From positions 310,001 through 374,000 of the forward strand of contig NZ_JBPUSJ010000001.1 of NCBI RefSeq assembly GCF_051851475.1: DNA of 64,000 nucleotides. The letters run 5' to 3'. Made by a program: the position numbers and the translations under genes. Origin of the DNA: Carboxylicivirga taeanensis (GTDB lineage Bacteria; Bacteroidota; Bacteroidia; Bacteroidales; Marinilabiliaceae). Positions 7,460 through 16,243 of this stretch are shown here, in pieces (the first letter of the stretch is position 1; the number at the start of each line of letters is the position of its first letter). The notes beneath the pieces are model-generated. The model searched no databases, was not told the DNA's origin, and worked only from the letters and a program-made list of their open reading frames with translations.

Positions 7460-9748
7460 ATGACGTTTATCTGGATAGCTGTTATTCTTCTGGGCTTATT
7501 GGCCGTTGTGGACTTAGTAGTGGGAGTTTCGAACGATGCCGTTAACTTTTTAAATGCCGCCATTGGTTCCCGCACGGCAAAAAGAAAATTTGTCTATTGG
7601 GTGGCAGCTCTTGGCCTTTTAATAGGCTCACTGCTTTCGGCCAATATGATGGAAGTGGCCCGTAAAGGAGTTATCAATCCCTCCAGTTTTGCATTTACCG
7701 AGCTGATTGTGGTATTTGTAGCCGTAATGATCATAGATATCATCCTTATCGATGGATTTAATACATTAGGGTTTCCGACCTCAACCACCATAGCCATCGT
7801 TTTTGAGCTGCTGGGAGGCGCCATGGCTCTGTCGTTTATTAAAACACGACAAGCCCGCATTGATGGCATCGAAGTGGAAAAAATGATTAATACCGACAAA
7901 GCTTTTATTATTCTGGCCGGTATTTTACTATCCATATTTTTGGCTTTTGTGGTCGGCATTCTGGTGCAATTTTTAACGCGTATTATCTTCAGCTTTAATT
8001 ACCAGCGGCGCTTCAAATACCTGTTTGCCATTGTTGGTGGATTGGCCATTACGGCCATCTTTTTCATGATCCTAAAAAAAGGGCTTGGCGACACGAGTAT
8101 TTTTGATTCCTACCCCTGGTTTGAAACCATTGTGCGGCTGCAAACGGAAATTCTATTGGGCATATTTGCCCTTACAACCTTTATTTTTCTGTTTTTAAGT
8201 CTTTCGTTCAATGTAGATGTTCCGCGGATTGTGGTCTTGTTTGGCACCTTTGCGCTGGCGATGTCTTTTGCAGCCAATGACCTGGTCAATTTTATTGGCA
8301 TTCCACTGGCCGCCATTGAGAGTTTTAAAGAATTTATTGCATCGGGACAAACATCACCCAATCATTTCTCACTCGATTTTATGGCCGATGGCATTATTCG
8401 CAGGAGTATTTTCAGCGACTATACCTATGCAATAATATTTAGTTTTTCGGCCATCGTAATGATCATCACTCTTTTTCGTTCGAAAAAGGCGCGTAGCGTC
8501 ACCGAAACAGAGGTTCACCTGGGACGTCAGTCATCGGGCTACGAACGTTTTGAACCCTCACACCTATCCAGGGTCATTGTTCGTAACTTTCTCCATCTGC
8601 ATTCGGTAATTGTTGGTGTTTTACCAAGGCCCATAGTCCAGTTTTTCGATTCGCGCTACCAAAAAGCCGAGACCGCCGAAACAAGAACTGTTGACGGGGT
8701 CATTTATTTTGATACCGTAAGAGCGGCCGTCAACCTGGTGGTAGCCAGCATACTTATTTCACTGGGTACTTACATGCAATTTCCACTGTCCACCACTTTT
8801 GTGGTATTTATGGTGGCCATGGGGACTTCCTTAGCCGATCAGGCCTGGGGCAGAGAAAGTGCGGTTTATAGAGTGTCAGGTGTGTTATCCATACTGGGCG
8901 GTTGGTTTTTTACTGCCTGCCTCGCTTTTATTGGTGCATTTATCTTTACTTACATAATTTGGTATGGCGGCTGGATTGCCGCCCTGCTATTAGCGGCGGT
9001 CGCCTTCGGTTCATTATGGTTAACCACCAGGTATCACAACCGCAAACTGGAAGAAAAACGCCTTTTAAAAGAAGAATTTCAGGATGAGGTAGACAATAAC
9101 CTCGACCACCTGATGGATAATGGCAGTGAACAGATACGCCACCATTTACAGGAAGCCTCAAAGGTTTTTTACCTGTCGCTTCAGGGATTTATCGATGAAG
9201 ATGTAAGGCAACTGCACGAAGCTCACAATAAGGCCTTACTCCTCGACAAATACACACGCAACAGCAAATCAAAATTCTTTTATGCCTATGCTAAAGTTAC
9301 GGAAGAAGGCATAGACTCAGGCCATTACTTTATCCAAACATTTGATTACCTGACAGAACTGGTTGGTTGCCTTACCAACATCTCGCATCCTCTTTATGAG
9401 CACATCGAAAATCAACACAAAGGGATGACTCCTTCGCAGCGGGATGACCTGCAGGAACTGCTGGAGGAAATAACTGGTTATTTCAATCACATTATTCATA
9501 TGGAGAAGGAGCAAAACTTCGACCACCTGAATGAGATGATCAGCAAACAGAACTTTCTGATTGGTTTCCAGGATTCGCTGCGACGTAACCAAATCAAACG
9601 CATTCAAAAAGGGGAAGGGCGCACCCGTGTAAGCATTCTATTTATGGATGTTCTGGCAGAAACAAAGAATGTACTGCTTTATTCGATTAACTTACTAAAA
9701 GCACACAGAGATTTTGTGGCCTCTTATCGTTCAAACAGTAGTCAATAG
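7460..9748 (+). CDS. Inorganic phosphate transporter, PiT family, with PhoU-like C-terminal domain
   Basis: A 762-residue inner-membrane protein. Residues 1 to about 520 are a PiT/PHO4 phosphate permease with around ten hydrophobic helices. The duplicated family signature is seen as GVSNDAVNFLNAAIGS near the N-terminus and AMSFAANDLVNFIGIPLAA in the second half. Residues from about 545 to the end are soluble and helical, with long runs of charged heptads (for example NNLDHLMDNGSEQIRHHL) resembling a PhoU-like regulatory domain. Permease and PhoU are often separate genes; the fusion seen here is a known Bacteroidota arrangement. It is divergent from the PhoR/PhoB-like pair, with a Pho-box-like repeat in its promoter. 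Phosphate is the expected substrate. Confidence 0.9.
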   Translation: MTFIWIAVILLGLLAVVDLVVGVSNDAVNFLNAAIGSRTAKRKFVYWVAALGLLIGSLLSANMMEVARKGVINPSSFAFTELIVVFVAVMIIDIILIDGFNTLGFPTSTTIAIVFELLGGAMALSFIKTRQARIDGIEVEKMINTDKAFIILAGILLSIFLAFVVGILVQFLTRIIFSFNYQRRFKYLFAIVGGLAITAIFFMILKKGLGDTSIFDSYPWFETIVRLQTEILLGIFALTTFIFLFLSLSFNVDVPRIVVLFGTFALAMSFAANDLVNFIGIPLAAIESFKEFIASGQTSPNHFSLDFMADGIIRRSIFSDYTYAIIFSFSAIVMIITLFRSKKARSVTETEVHLGRQSSGYERFEPSHLSRVIVRNFLHLHSVIVGVLPRPIVQFFDSRYQKAETAETRTVDGVIYFDTVRAAVNLVVASILISLGTYMQFPLSTTFVVFMVAMGTSLADQAWGRESAVYRVSGVLSILGGWFFTACLAFIGAFIFTYIIWYGGWIAALLLAAVAFGSLWLTTRYHNRKLEEKRLLKEEFQDEVDNNLDHLMDNGSEQIRHHLQEASKVFYLSLQGFIDEDVRQLHEAHNKALLLDKYTRNSKSKFFYAYAKVTEEGIDSGHYFIQTFDYLTELVGCLTNISHPLYEHIENQHKGMTPSQRDDLQELLEEITGYFNHIIHMEKEQNFDHLNEMISKQNFLIGFQDSLRRNQIKRIQKGEGRTRVSILFMDVLAETKNVLLYSINLLKAHRDFVASYRSNSSQ

Positions 9749-9810
9749 CTTGGTTTCAATTCAAAAAAAATAAGAACAATCGATGGCTGTTTGATCCGGC
9801 AAGTGCCACA

Positions 9811-9828
9811 ATGTTAAAAACGTGTTAA
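9811..9828 (-). promoter_or_regulatory. Pho-box-like direct repeat (distal) upstream of the TonB receptor
   Basis: ATGTTAA (9811-9817) and GTGTTAA (9822-9828) lie 11 bp apart. The motif matches the two in the phoR-pit intergenic region. It is about 190 bp upstream of the receptor start, in the reverse orientation to the proximal copy. Confidence 0.5.
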
Positions 9829-9921
9829 TCGAACCTTAAAGCTACAGGCACCTGCGCTTAAAAAAGAACACCATATGCTCATTAACACATTCACAACCAA
9901 CCATCAAGAACTACACCCTGC

Positions 9922-9939
9922 TTAACATACATTTAAAGT
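9922..9939 (+). promoter_or_regulatory. Pho-box-like direct repeat (proximal) upstream of the TonB receptor
   Basis: TTAACAT (9922-9928) and TTAAAGT (9933-9939) lie 11 bp apart, in the orientation of the receptor gene. It sits about 40 bp upstream of a TACATTTG -7 element. Confidence 0.5.
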
Positions 9940-9980
9940 TCTATTAATTCTCTCTTATCAGCCTTGCTCTGGCCTTGCCA

Positions 9981-9988
9981 TACATTTG
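9981..9988 (+). promoter_or_regulatory. Predicted -7 element of the TonB receptor gene
   Basis: TACATTTG is an exact match to TAnnTTTG, 33 bp before the ATG. A TTG at 9964-9966 is a weak -33 candidate. The start is preceded by the purine-rich GCGAGGAAAA, a usable ribosome binding site. Confidence 0.5.
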
Positions 9989-10020
9989 CTCTCGAAATAG
10001 TTGAATTATTGCGAGGAAAA

Positions 10021-12816
10021 ATGAAAAGACAAGTATTAGGATTGATGATTCTTTGTCTGGCAAGTCTGACACAGGGATTTGCACAAACAGGAATACTAAA
10101 AGGGAAAATAACTGACAATAAGACGGGAGAAGAGCTTATTGGAGCGGCTATTATTATTGAAGGAACCACCACCGGAACTACTACCGATTTTATGGGTGAT
10201 TACACCATGCCTCCATTGGAGGCCGGCACCTATACCATCCGCTGCCAATACATATCGTACGAACCACAAATTAAAGAGGGTGTCGTAATTAAAGAGAGTG
10301 AAGAAACCGTTCTGAACTTTCTGATGGGCGAATCAGAACTAGACCTGGCCGAGGTAAAAGTGGTAGCAAAAGCCAACCGCGAATCGGCAAATTTTCTGAT
10401 GCTGGAGCAGAAAAAAGCAGCCATTGCTGTCGAAAGCATAGGAGCCGCTCAGTTATCAGCCCAGGGCGTTGGTGATGCAGCAGCTGCCGTTAGTAAAGTA
10501 TCGGGCATTGCAAATAACGAAGGCTCCCAATCTCTGAACGTTAGGGGATTAGGAGACCGCTATAACACCACTACCTATAACGGACTGCCATTACCATCCA
10601 ATAACGCTGAACTTAAAAACATCGATTTAGGCCTGTTCAGCACCGATGTGATGTCCCACATCAACATTGAAAAAACCTACACTGCTCCACTATACGGCGA
10701 TTTTGGCGGTGCCAATATTAACATTGTATCGAAAAAACTGACCGGCAACCCATTCCTGTCATTAAGCATTAAAGTCCCTCACAACTCAAGCCTATTTGGC
10801 CTCGACGGTTTTTATTTAAATGATGGTTACGGGAAAGCAGGTTTTTCAACCACAGCACTACCCAATATCGACGCCTTAAAAAATAAGGACGGCTATGGCT
10901 TTACAAACTCGTGGAACCCTGTAAAAAGTAGCGTAGTCCCATCGATTGGCCTGGGTATTTCAGGTGGTAAATCATTTGAGTTAAGCGAGGCTGCCAAACT
11001 GAATGCCTTTTTTACGCTTTCGTTTGACAACAAACGCACTTACACCGAAAAAATTGAGCGGGTAGTAAATGCAGGTGGCAACGCCTGGGACAACCTGGAA
11101 GGTGAAGCTTATAATTACCAAACCCAAACCAGCGGCATGCTTAACCTCAACTACTCACGTGCCAATACCAACATTTACCTGAACAGCCTATTGCTTAATT
11201 CTTCGAATCAAGAGTTGACCACAATGGCCGGCCACATTCGCGATGTTAACGACGACCCTGAAACACCTGGATTAAAACGCCGTGGCGATTACCAACAAAA
11301 CTTTGTGTTAGTTAATCAGTTGCTTGGCGAACATCAGCTAAATAAAAGCACCAGACTAAACTGGGGCTTGGCTCACAATTTTATTATAAACAGTGTGCCC
11401 GACCGAATTGAGAACACCTACCTGTTCTACTACGAAGACACCAATATGGGAGAGCTAGACACCGAAGCCGTTGGACGCAACTACCGCTATTTTCAGGAAT
11501 TTACTGATAATGAACTGGCGGCCAACCTATCGGTAAGCAAACAGTTTGGTGAAGGGCTAACAGATGACATGGAGTACCGCAGCAAATTAACAGCTGGCTA
11601 TTCAGGAAGAATTAAACTTCGCCAATTCGAAAATTACCAGTTCAATCACCAGGTAATCCATGCAGGTACCATGGTAAACATCGACCAGGCAGATGATTTT
11701 TTTAACGAACAAAATTTCATCGATGGCTTGTTCAGAATTGACACCCCAACGGCCGGCGATGAAAACGGCAACCAGCGCTATGGCGAAAGCTACGAGGGAA
11801 CCATTAACCTCCATTCAGGCTTCCTCATGTATGAATACAATGTGTCGCCCCGTTTACTGGTACTGGCCGGTGTAAGAGCCGAAAGCATTTTCCAGGAGAT
11901 GAAAACCCGCTCCCGTCAGAACATAAGTGGCCGGACTGAAACAATTGATTTCAACGAGATGAAGATGCTGCCAAGCCTGTCGCTCAAATACGCCACAACA
12001 GACAAGTCGAATATTCGATTTGCAGCCTCTCAAACCTATACCTTGCCGCAGCTTCAGGAGATGCCTTTTATTGCTTTTGCAGGCTTAACAGATGTGATTT
12101 GGGGCAATCCCTGGCTAAAACCATCTACGGTTTACAATGCCGACCTAAAGTGGGAAGTCTTTCCAAAAAATAGTGAAGCTTTAAGTGCAACTGTTTTTGG
12201 CAAATACATTAATGAACCAATAAATAAATTTACTATCGCCGGCACATTCAATGAATTTGTGAATGCCAACACGGGCGATGCCGCACATGTTTACGGGATC
12301 GAGCTGGATGCCAAAAAAGACCTGTTCGATTTTAGTACCGACAATCGAATCAGAAAAGTGTACGCCAGTGGAAACATAACGCTGATGGATTCACAAACAG
12401 ATTTGGATGCTGAAAAAATCAGGACTGAAACCAACTATAGTTTCAATGCCAACTTCAACAAAGCCACCAGCCAATTGCAGGGCGCAGCTCCACTATTAGC
12501 CAACCTTACCCTAGGCTATAAGCAAAAGTGGGACGAGAACAAGAAATCCATTAAAGCAGCACTGGTGTACAACTATACATCAGACCGGCTATACTCCATA
12601 GGCCACTCCAACATGGGCAACCAGGTTGATCAGGCCATCAACACATTCGACTTTGTGTTAAAAACCAAATGTAACCGTCTGGGTATTGATGTTTCAGCCA
12701 AAAACCTGCTCAATCCTAATATCAAACGCGTTCAGCAAAACAGTGATAAAGATTACCTGGTTCGCCAATACAAGATTGGTACAACCTATAGCATATCATT
12801 AAAATATAATTTCTAA
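10021..12816 (+). CDS. TonB-dependent outer-membrane receptor (predicted phosphate-regulated)
   Basis: A 931-residue outer-membrane receptor. The ATG at 10021 gives a clean signal peptide (LMILCLASLTQGFAQ) and follows a purine-rich binding site, so the 19 upstream codons are left out. After the signal comes a carboxypeptidase-regulatory-like beta-sandwich (about 24-100), then a TonB plug (SVSKVSG-type segment, SLNVRGLGDRYNTTTYNGLPLPS-like core near 170) and a large beta-barrel ending in an aromatic residue (F). It is followed 27 bp later by a lipoprotein gene, like a SusC/SusD pair, but the partner is not SusD. Pho-box-like repeats upstream suggest uptake of a phosphorus compound; the ligand cannot be read from the sequence. 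Confidence 0.85.
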   Translation: MKRQVLGLMILCLASLTQGFAQTGILKGKITDNKTGEELIGAAIIIEGTTTGTTTDFMGDYTMPPLEAGTYTIRCQYISYEPQIKEGVVIKESEETVLNFLMGESELDLAEVKVVAKANRESANFLMLEQKKAAIAVESIGAAQLSAQGVGDAAAAVSKVSGIANNEGSQSLNVRGLGDRYNTTTYNGLPLPSNNAELKNIDLGLFSTDVMSHINIEKTYTAPLYGDFGGANINIVSKKLTGNPFLSLSIKVPHNSSLFGLDGFYLNDGYGKAGFSTTALPNIDALKNKDGYGFTNSWNPVKSSVVPSIGLGISGGKSFELSEAAKLNAFFTLSFDNKRTYTEKIERVVNAGGNAWDNLEGEAYNYQTQTSGMLNLNYSRANTNIYLNSLLLNSSNQELTTMAGHIRDVNDDPETPGLKRRGDYQQNFVLVNQLLGEHQLNKSTRLNWGLAHNFIINSVPDRIENTYLFYYEDTNMGELDTEAVGRNYRYFQEFTDNELAANLSVSKQFGEGLTDDMEYRSKLTAGYSGRIKLRQFENYQFNHQVIHAGTMVNIDQADDFFNEQNFIDGLFRIDTPTAGDENGNQRYGESYEGTINLHSGFLMYEYNVSPRLLVLAGVRAESIFQEMKTRSRQNISGRTETIDFNEMKMLPSLSLKYATTDKSNIRFAASQTYTLPQLQEMPFIAFAGLTDVIWGNPWLKPSTVYNADLKWEVFPKNSEALSATVFGKYINEPINKFTIAGTFNEFVNANTGDAAHVYGIELDAKKDLFDFSTDNRIRKVYASGNITLMDSQTDLDAEKIRTETNYSFNANFNKATSQLQGAAPLLANLTLGYKQKWDENKKSIKAALVYNYTSDRLYSIGHSNMGNQVDQAINTFDFVLKTKCNRLGIDVSAKNLLNPNIKRVQQNSDKDYLVRQYKIGTTYSISLKYNF

Positions 12817-12843
12817 GCTTTTTTAAACTTAACATTTGTAAAA

Positions 12844-14964
12844 ATGAAAAAACTATCATTTTTCGTCCTTTCATTAATGGTGCTTGTGTTGGCAAGCTGT
12901 AATGATGACAATGATCCTGTAAACCCTATTGATCCGGATAATATTGCCGGAACCATCACAACTGATGTTGTATTTAATGCAGCAACTCCATACAAACTAG
13001 ATGGCGCTTTGATTATAGCCGATGGTGCCTCATTAACCATCCCTGCCGGCACCAAAATTACCGCCAAAGGAGGAACTACTTCCTATATTGCCGTGGCACA
13101 GGGCGGACAAATTTTTATTGATGGTTCGGCCAACCAGCCAGTAATCATGACTTCTGATGTGAAAACTGCCGGTAGCTGGGGCGGTTTAATCATTTGTGGA
13201 AAAGCCCCAGTTAACACAGGCGAAGGAGGTATTTCTGAAGTCGGCAACTTGCCTTATGGCGGAAGTGTGGCAGATGACAATTCAGGCTCTATCAACTATC
13301 TGCGGGTAGAATACACCGGGTATGTTTACACCAACGAAAAGCAATTCAACGGCGTCACCTTCTTTGGCGTGGGCTCAGGCACCAAAGTTGATTACGTGTC
13401 ATCCTACATGGGTAACGATGACGGCATTGAATTTTTTGGCGGAACAGTGAATGCGTCTCACCTGGTGTCTATTGGAAGTAACGACGACGGCATTGACTTT
13501 GCCGATGGCTGGTCGGGCACTGGTAACTACTGGTACGCCCTTAACTCCGCCAAATCGGGCATCGAAGGCTCAAACAACGGCACCGACGGTGCTGCCACAC
13601 CAATGACCAACGCTACAATCAGTAACATTACGGTCTACGGCATGGGCGAAAAACCATGGTTCCTGAAAGAAGGCGCCGGAATTCAAACCATTGATAACGT
13701 CGTAATCGGCGGAATGGTGGCCGGAAAAGAACAAGCCTATTTCTATGCATCGGATTCAGATACTGATTTTGATCCTGCCAAAATATCCCTCACCAATGTG
13801 AAGTTTGTCGACATGGGCATTGGTAATACCATCAAAGCTATTGAGGGCCTATCAATTACAGAAAATGAAAATGCCACAGGAGCCGGAAATGGTGTGGAAG
13901 CGCCTGATTGGGCCGCAGGATGGGCTTCACCTGAAGACATCACTCCCATGGATCCCTCCACAAATATCGCGGGTGAATACACTAACGATCAGGTATTGGC
14001 AGCTGGAACAACCTATACATTAGACGGGGCACTGATTGTGAAAGACGGTGGCTCGCTAACCATCGAAGAAGGAGCTACCATTATTGCAACAGCCAGTTCA
14101 ACTACCTACATAGCGATTGCCCAAGGTGCTCAAATTTTTGTGCAGGGAACTGCCGAAAACCCTGTAGTGATGACATCTGAGGTAAAAGAAGCGGGCAGCT
14201 GGGGTGGCCTGGTCATTTGTGGCAAAGCCCCGGTAAACACGGGTGAGGGTGGCATTTCTGAAGTAGGTAATCTGCCTTACGGCGGAAATGTCGCTGATGA
14301 TAATTCGGGTTCAATCAACTACTTGCGCGTAGAGTACACCGGGTATGTGTTTACCAATGAAAAGCAGTTTAACGGCGTGACATTTTTCGGCGTAGGTTCA
14401 GGCACAGTTGTAGATTATGTGTCATCTTATAAAGGAAATGATGATGGAATTGAGTTTTTTGGAGGAACCGTTAATGCCTCTCACCTGGTAGCCATTGACT
14501 CTAACGATGATGGAATTGATTTTGCCGATGGCTGGTCAGGCACCGGTAACTACTGGTATTCATACAACTCAGCCAAGTCGGGTATTGAAGGGTCGAACAA
14601 TGGCACCAATGGAGCTGCTACCCCTATGACCACCGCTACAATTAACAATGTGACAGTATATAAAATGGGAGAAAAGCCTTGGTTCCTCAAAGAAGGAGCC
14701 GGTGTGCAAACCATTACTAACTGTGTGATTGGCGGGCTGGCCGACAATAAAGGACAAGCCTATTTCTATGCATCGGGTGACGACAGCGCTTTCGACGCCT
14801 CTAAAATTACCCTAACCGATGTGGCGTTTGTTGACATGGGTACCGGCAACACCGAAAAAGCAGTTGTTGGCATTAACTTTACTGAAAAAGCTGATGCCAC
14901 CGGAGCTGGCAATGGCAAAGAAGCTCCAGACTGGGCGGCAGGCTGGGCAGCACCGGCAGAATAA
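12844..14964 (+). CDS. Surface lipoprotein with two tandem beta-helix-like units
   Basis: A 706-residue lipoprotein with signal LSLMVLVLASC and lipidated Cys19, followed by an Asp/Asn-rich linker. The body is two copies of one unit, residues 33-373 and 374-706, nearly identical over long stretches. Each copy carries GSWGGL(I/V)ICGKAPVNTG, then GNDDGIEFFGGTVN and SNDDGIDFADGWSG. The rising turns of small residues and Asp-Asp-Gly repeats suggest a right-handed beta-helix, perhaps calcium-binding. Similar proteins are widespread in Bacteroidota under uninformative names; I do not know a demonstrated function. The gene sits 27 bp after the TonB receptor and probably encodes its surface partner. 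Confidence 0.8.
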   Translation: MKKLSFFVLSLMVLVLASCNDDNDPVNPIDPDNIAGTITTDVVFNAATPYKLDGALIIADGASLTIPAGTKITAKGGTTSYIAVAQGGQIFIDGSANQPVIMTSDVKTAGSWGGLIICGKAPVNTGEGGISEVGNLPYGGSVADDNSGSINYLRVEYTGYVYTNEKQFNGVTFFGVGSGTKVDYVSSYMGNDDGIEFFGGTVNASHLVSIGSNDDGIDFADGWSGTGNYWYALNSAKSGIEGSNNGTDGAATPMTNATISNITVYGMGEKPWFLKEGAGIQTIDNVVIGGMVAGKEQAYFYASDSDTDFDPAKISLTNVKFVDMGIGNTIKAIEGLSITENENATGAGNGVEAPDWAAGWASPEDITPMDPSTNIAGEYTNDQVLAAGTTYTLDGALIVKDGGSLTIEEGATIIATASSTTYIAIAQGAQIFVQGTAENPVVMTSEVKEAGSWGGLVICGKAPVNTGEGGISEVGNLPYGGNVADDNSGSINYLRVEYTGYVFTNEKQFNGVTFFGVGSGTVVDYVSSYKGNDDGIEFFGGTVNASHLVAIDSNDDGIDFADGWSGTGNYWYSYNSAKSGIEGSNNGTNGAATPMTTATINNVTVYKMGEKPWFLKEGAGVQTITNCVIGGLADNKGQAYFYASGDDSAFDASKITLTDVAFVDMGTGNTEKAVVGINFTEKADATGAGNGKEAPDWAAGWAAPAE
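12940..13962 (+). repeat. In-gene duplication, unit 1
   Basis: This encodes residues 33-373 of the lipoprotein and is homologous to 13963-14961. Many differences between the copies are at third codon positions while the protein is nearly unchanged, so the duplication is not very recent and both copies are under constraint. Confidence 0.85.
13963..14961 (+). repeat. In-gene duplication, unit 2
   Basis: This is the second copy of the unit at 12940-13962, in direct orientation and contiguous with it. Both copies open with an NIAG segment and close with a DWAAGWA segment. Confidence 0.85.
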
Positions 14965-14992
14965 ACTACCCAATTATAACATCTTTAAGCAA

Positions 14993-15025
14993 GAAGGTGG
15001 CCCCAAAAGGCCACCTTCATCTTTT
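14993..15025 (+). terminator. Intrinsic terminator after the lipoprotein gene
   Basis: A perfect 10-bp stem GAAGGTGGCC / GGCCACCTTC with a six-base loop is followed by ATCTTTTTAT. It closes the receptor-lipoprotein transcript before the convergent NagX-like gene. Confidence 0.9.
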
Positions 15026-15060
15026 TATATACACAAACACTACTTCAACTGATGTTGAAA

Positions 15061-16179
15061 CTAGACCTTAATAAAAACTCTGTTTCGATACAATAGCCAG
15101 CCAATAAACCAGAAAAATACAATGTGGGTGAGCGCAAACAGCAAGGAACCATTTAACGGTCCGGACAGTGGCACAAACACTTGCTGATACAAGGCCGTAT
15201 ACCCGTTGAGCACCTGCGCGCCTCCATCGGTATCAATACGGATGGTAATGAGGCGGGCCAGTACTTTGGCCCATAAGCCAGAAAAAGCAAAAATAAACAA
15301 TGGGTTCATGCCGAAAACCACAAAAAACGAGGTCCACCGTTTGTAGCCTTTTATATCAACTAACCACACCAGTAAACTAAGCAGTAACATGGCCAGACCA
15401 CCCGTATAAATAACGTAAGATGATGTCCACAGTGGCTTATTCAGTGGCAATATAAAGCTGCATAACCACCCAACCACAACCAATCCACTGCCCACAGCCA
15501 GCAGGTAAAGCGGCAATTTTTGCTTATCCACCTGCTTCACCATTACGCCCGCACCATAACCGATAAGAACAGTCACCACCGCCGAAAGCGAACTGAATAA
15601 GCCTTCCGGATCGAAAGGAATACCAAATCCGCGGTACAGATGGGCTTCTCCCAGTAGAAAACGATCGAAAGGAATGGTGGCGTTGCCCTCCAGCGAGTAA
15701 GGCGCTTCACCCCCAAAAAAGTAAAGCGCTGCCCAATGCCCCATCAGCAGAACGACACCAACAATGATAAGACGCACTCGACTCAATGACAAGATTAAAA
15801 CCGCGCCAATGGCATATACCACAGCAATGCGCTGCAGTACCCCCATAATGCGCAGGGTAGAAAAATCTGTCTGCCATTGCGGAAAAGAGTTTAAGAACAA
15901 GCCTATTGCAAAAATCAGTAAACTTCGCTTGGCAATTTTCAACAGGGAAGTCCGGTTTAATCCATCGCCATATTTAGCAAAAGAAAAAAACATCGATACA
16001 CCCATTACAAACAGGAAGAAGGGAAAGACCAAATCGGTAGGCGTGCACCCATGCCAGGCAGCGTGCTTTAATGGCGCGTAAATATGTGCCCAACTGCCGG
16101 GCGTGTTAACCAGTATCATGCCGGCAATGGTAATGCCCCTGAGCACGTCTAAGGCTAAGTAACGTTTTGTTGGAGTCAT
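15061..16179 (-). CDS. NagX-like membrane acyltransferase (HGSNAT/DUF5009 family)
   Basis: A 372-residue integral membrane protein with about ten hydrophobic helices. The N-terminal LALDVLRGITIAGMILVN and HAAWHGCTPTDLVFPFFLF are the signature of the family that includes human heparan-alpha-glucosaminide N-acetyltransferase and bacterial NagX. The eukaryotic member passes acetyl from cytoplasmic acetyl-CoA to a glucosamine on the other side of the membrane. It is the last gene of the leftward run that begins with the amidase at 25.7 kb. Acetylation of an amino sugar derived from the cell wall is a reasonable inference from this position. Confidence 0.8.
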   Translation of the reverse strand: MTPTKRYLALDVLRGITIAGMILVNTPGSWAHIYAPLKHAAWHGCTPTDLVFPFFLFVMGVSMFFSFAKYGDGLNRTSLLKIAKRSLLIFAIGLFLNSFPQWQTDFSTLRIMGVLQRIAVVYAIGAVLILSLSRVRLIIVGVVLLMGHWAALYFFGGEAPYSLEGNATIPFDRFLLGEAHLYRGFGIPFDPEGLFSSLSAVVTVLIGYGAGVMVKQVDKQKLPLYLLAVGSGLVVVGWLCSFILPLNKPLWTSSYVIYTGGLAMLLLSLLVWLVDIKGYKRWTSFFVVFGMNPLFIFAFSGLWAKVLARLITIRIDTDGGAQVLNGYTALYQQVFVPLSGPLNGSLLFALTHIVFFWFIGWLLYRNRVFIKV

Positions 16180-16243
16180 TTGCTTAATACTTGGAAGTAC
16201 ATCCTGAACACGAATAACCGGTCATCAGGATGCACTTATATGA

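Noticed and set aside
9964..10020. N-terminal extension of the TonB receptor from a TTG
   Set aside because: It would bury the signal peptide, and it overlaps the predicted promoter -7 element.
12818..12835. TTAACAT just upstream of the duplicated lipoprotein gene as another Pho box
   Set aside because: Only one half-site is present; the position 11 bp upstream (CTTTTTT) does not match, and the gene is in an operon with the receptor.
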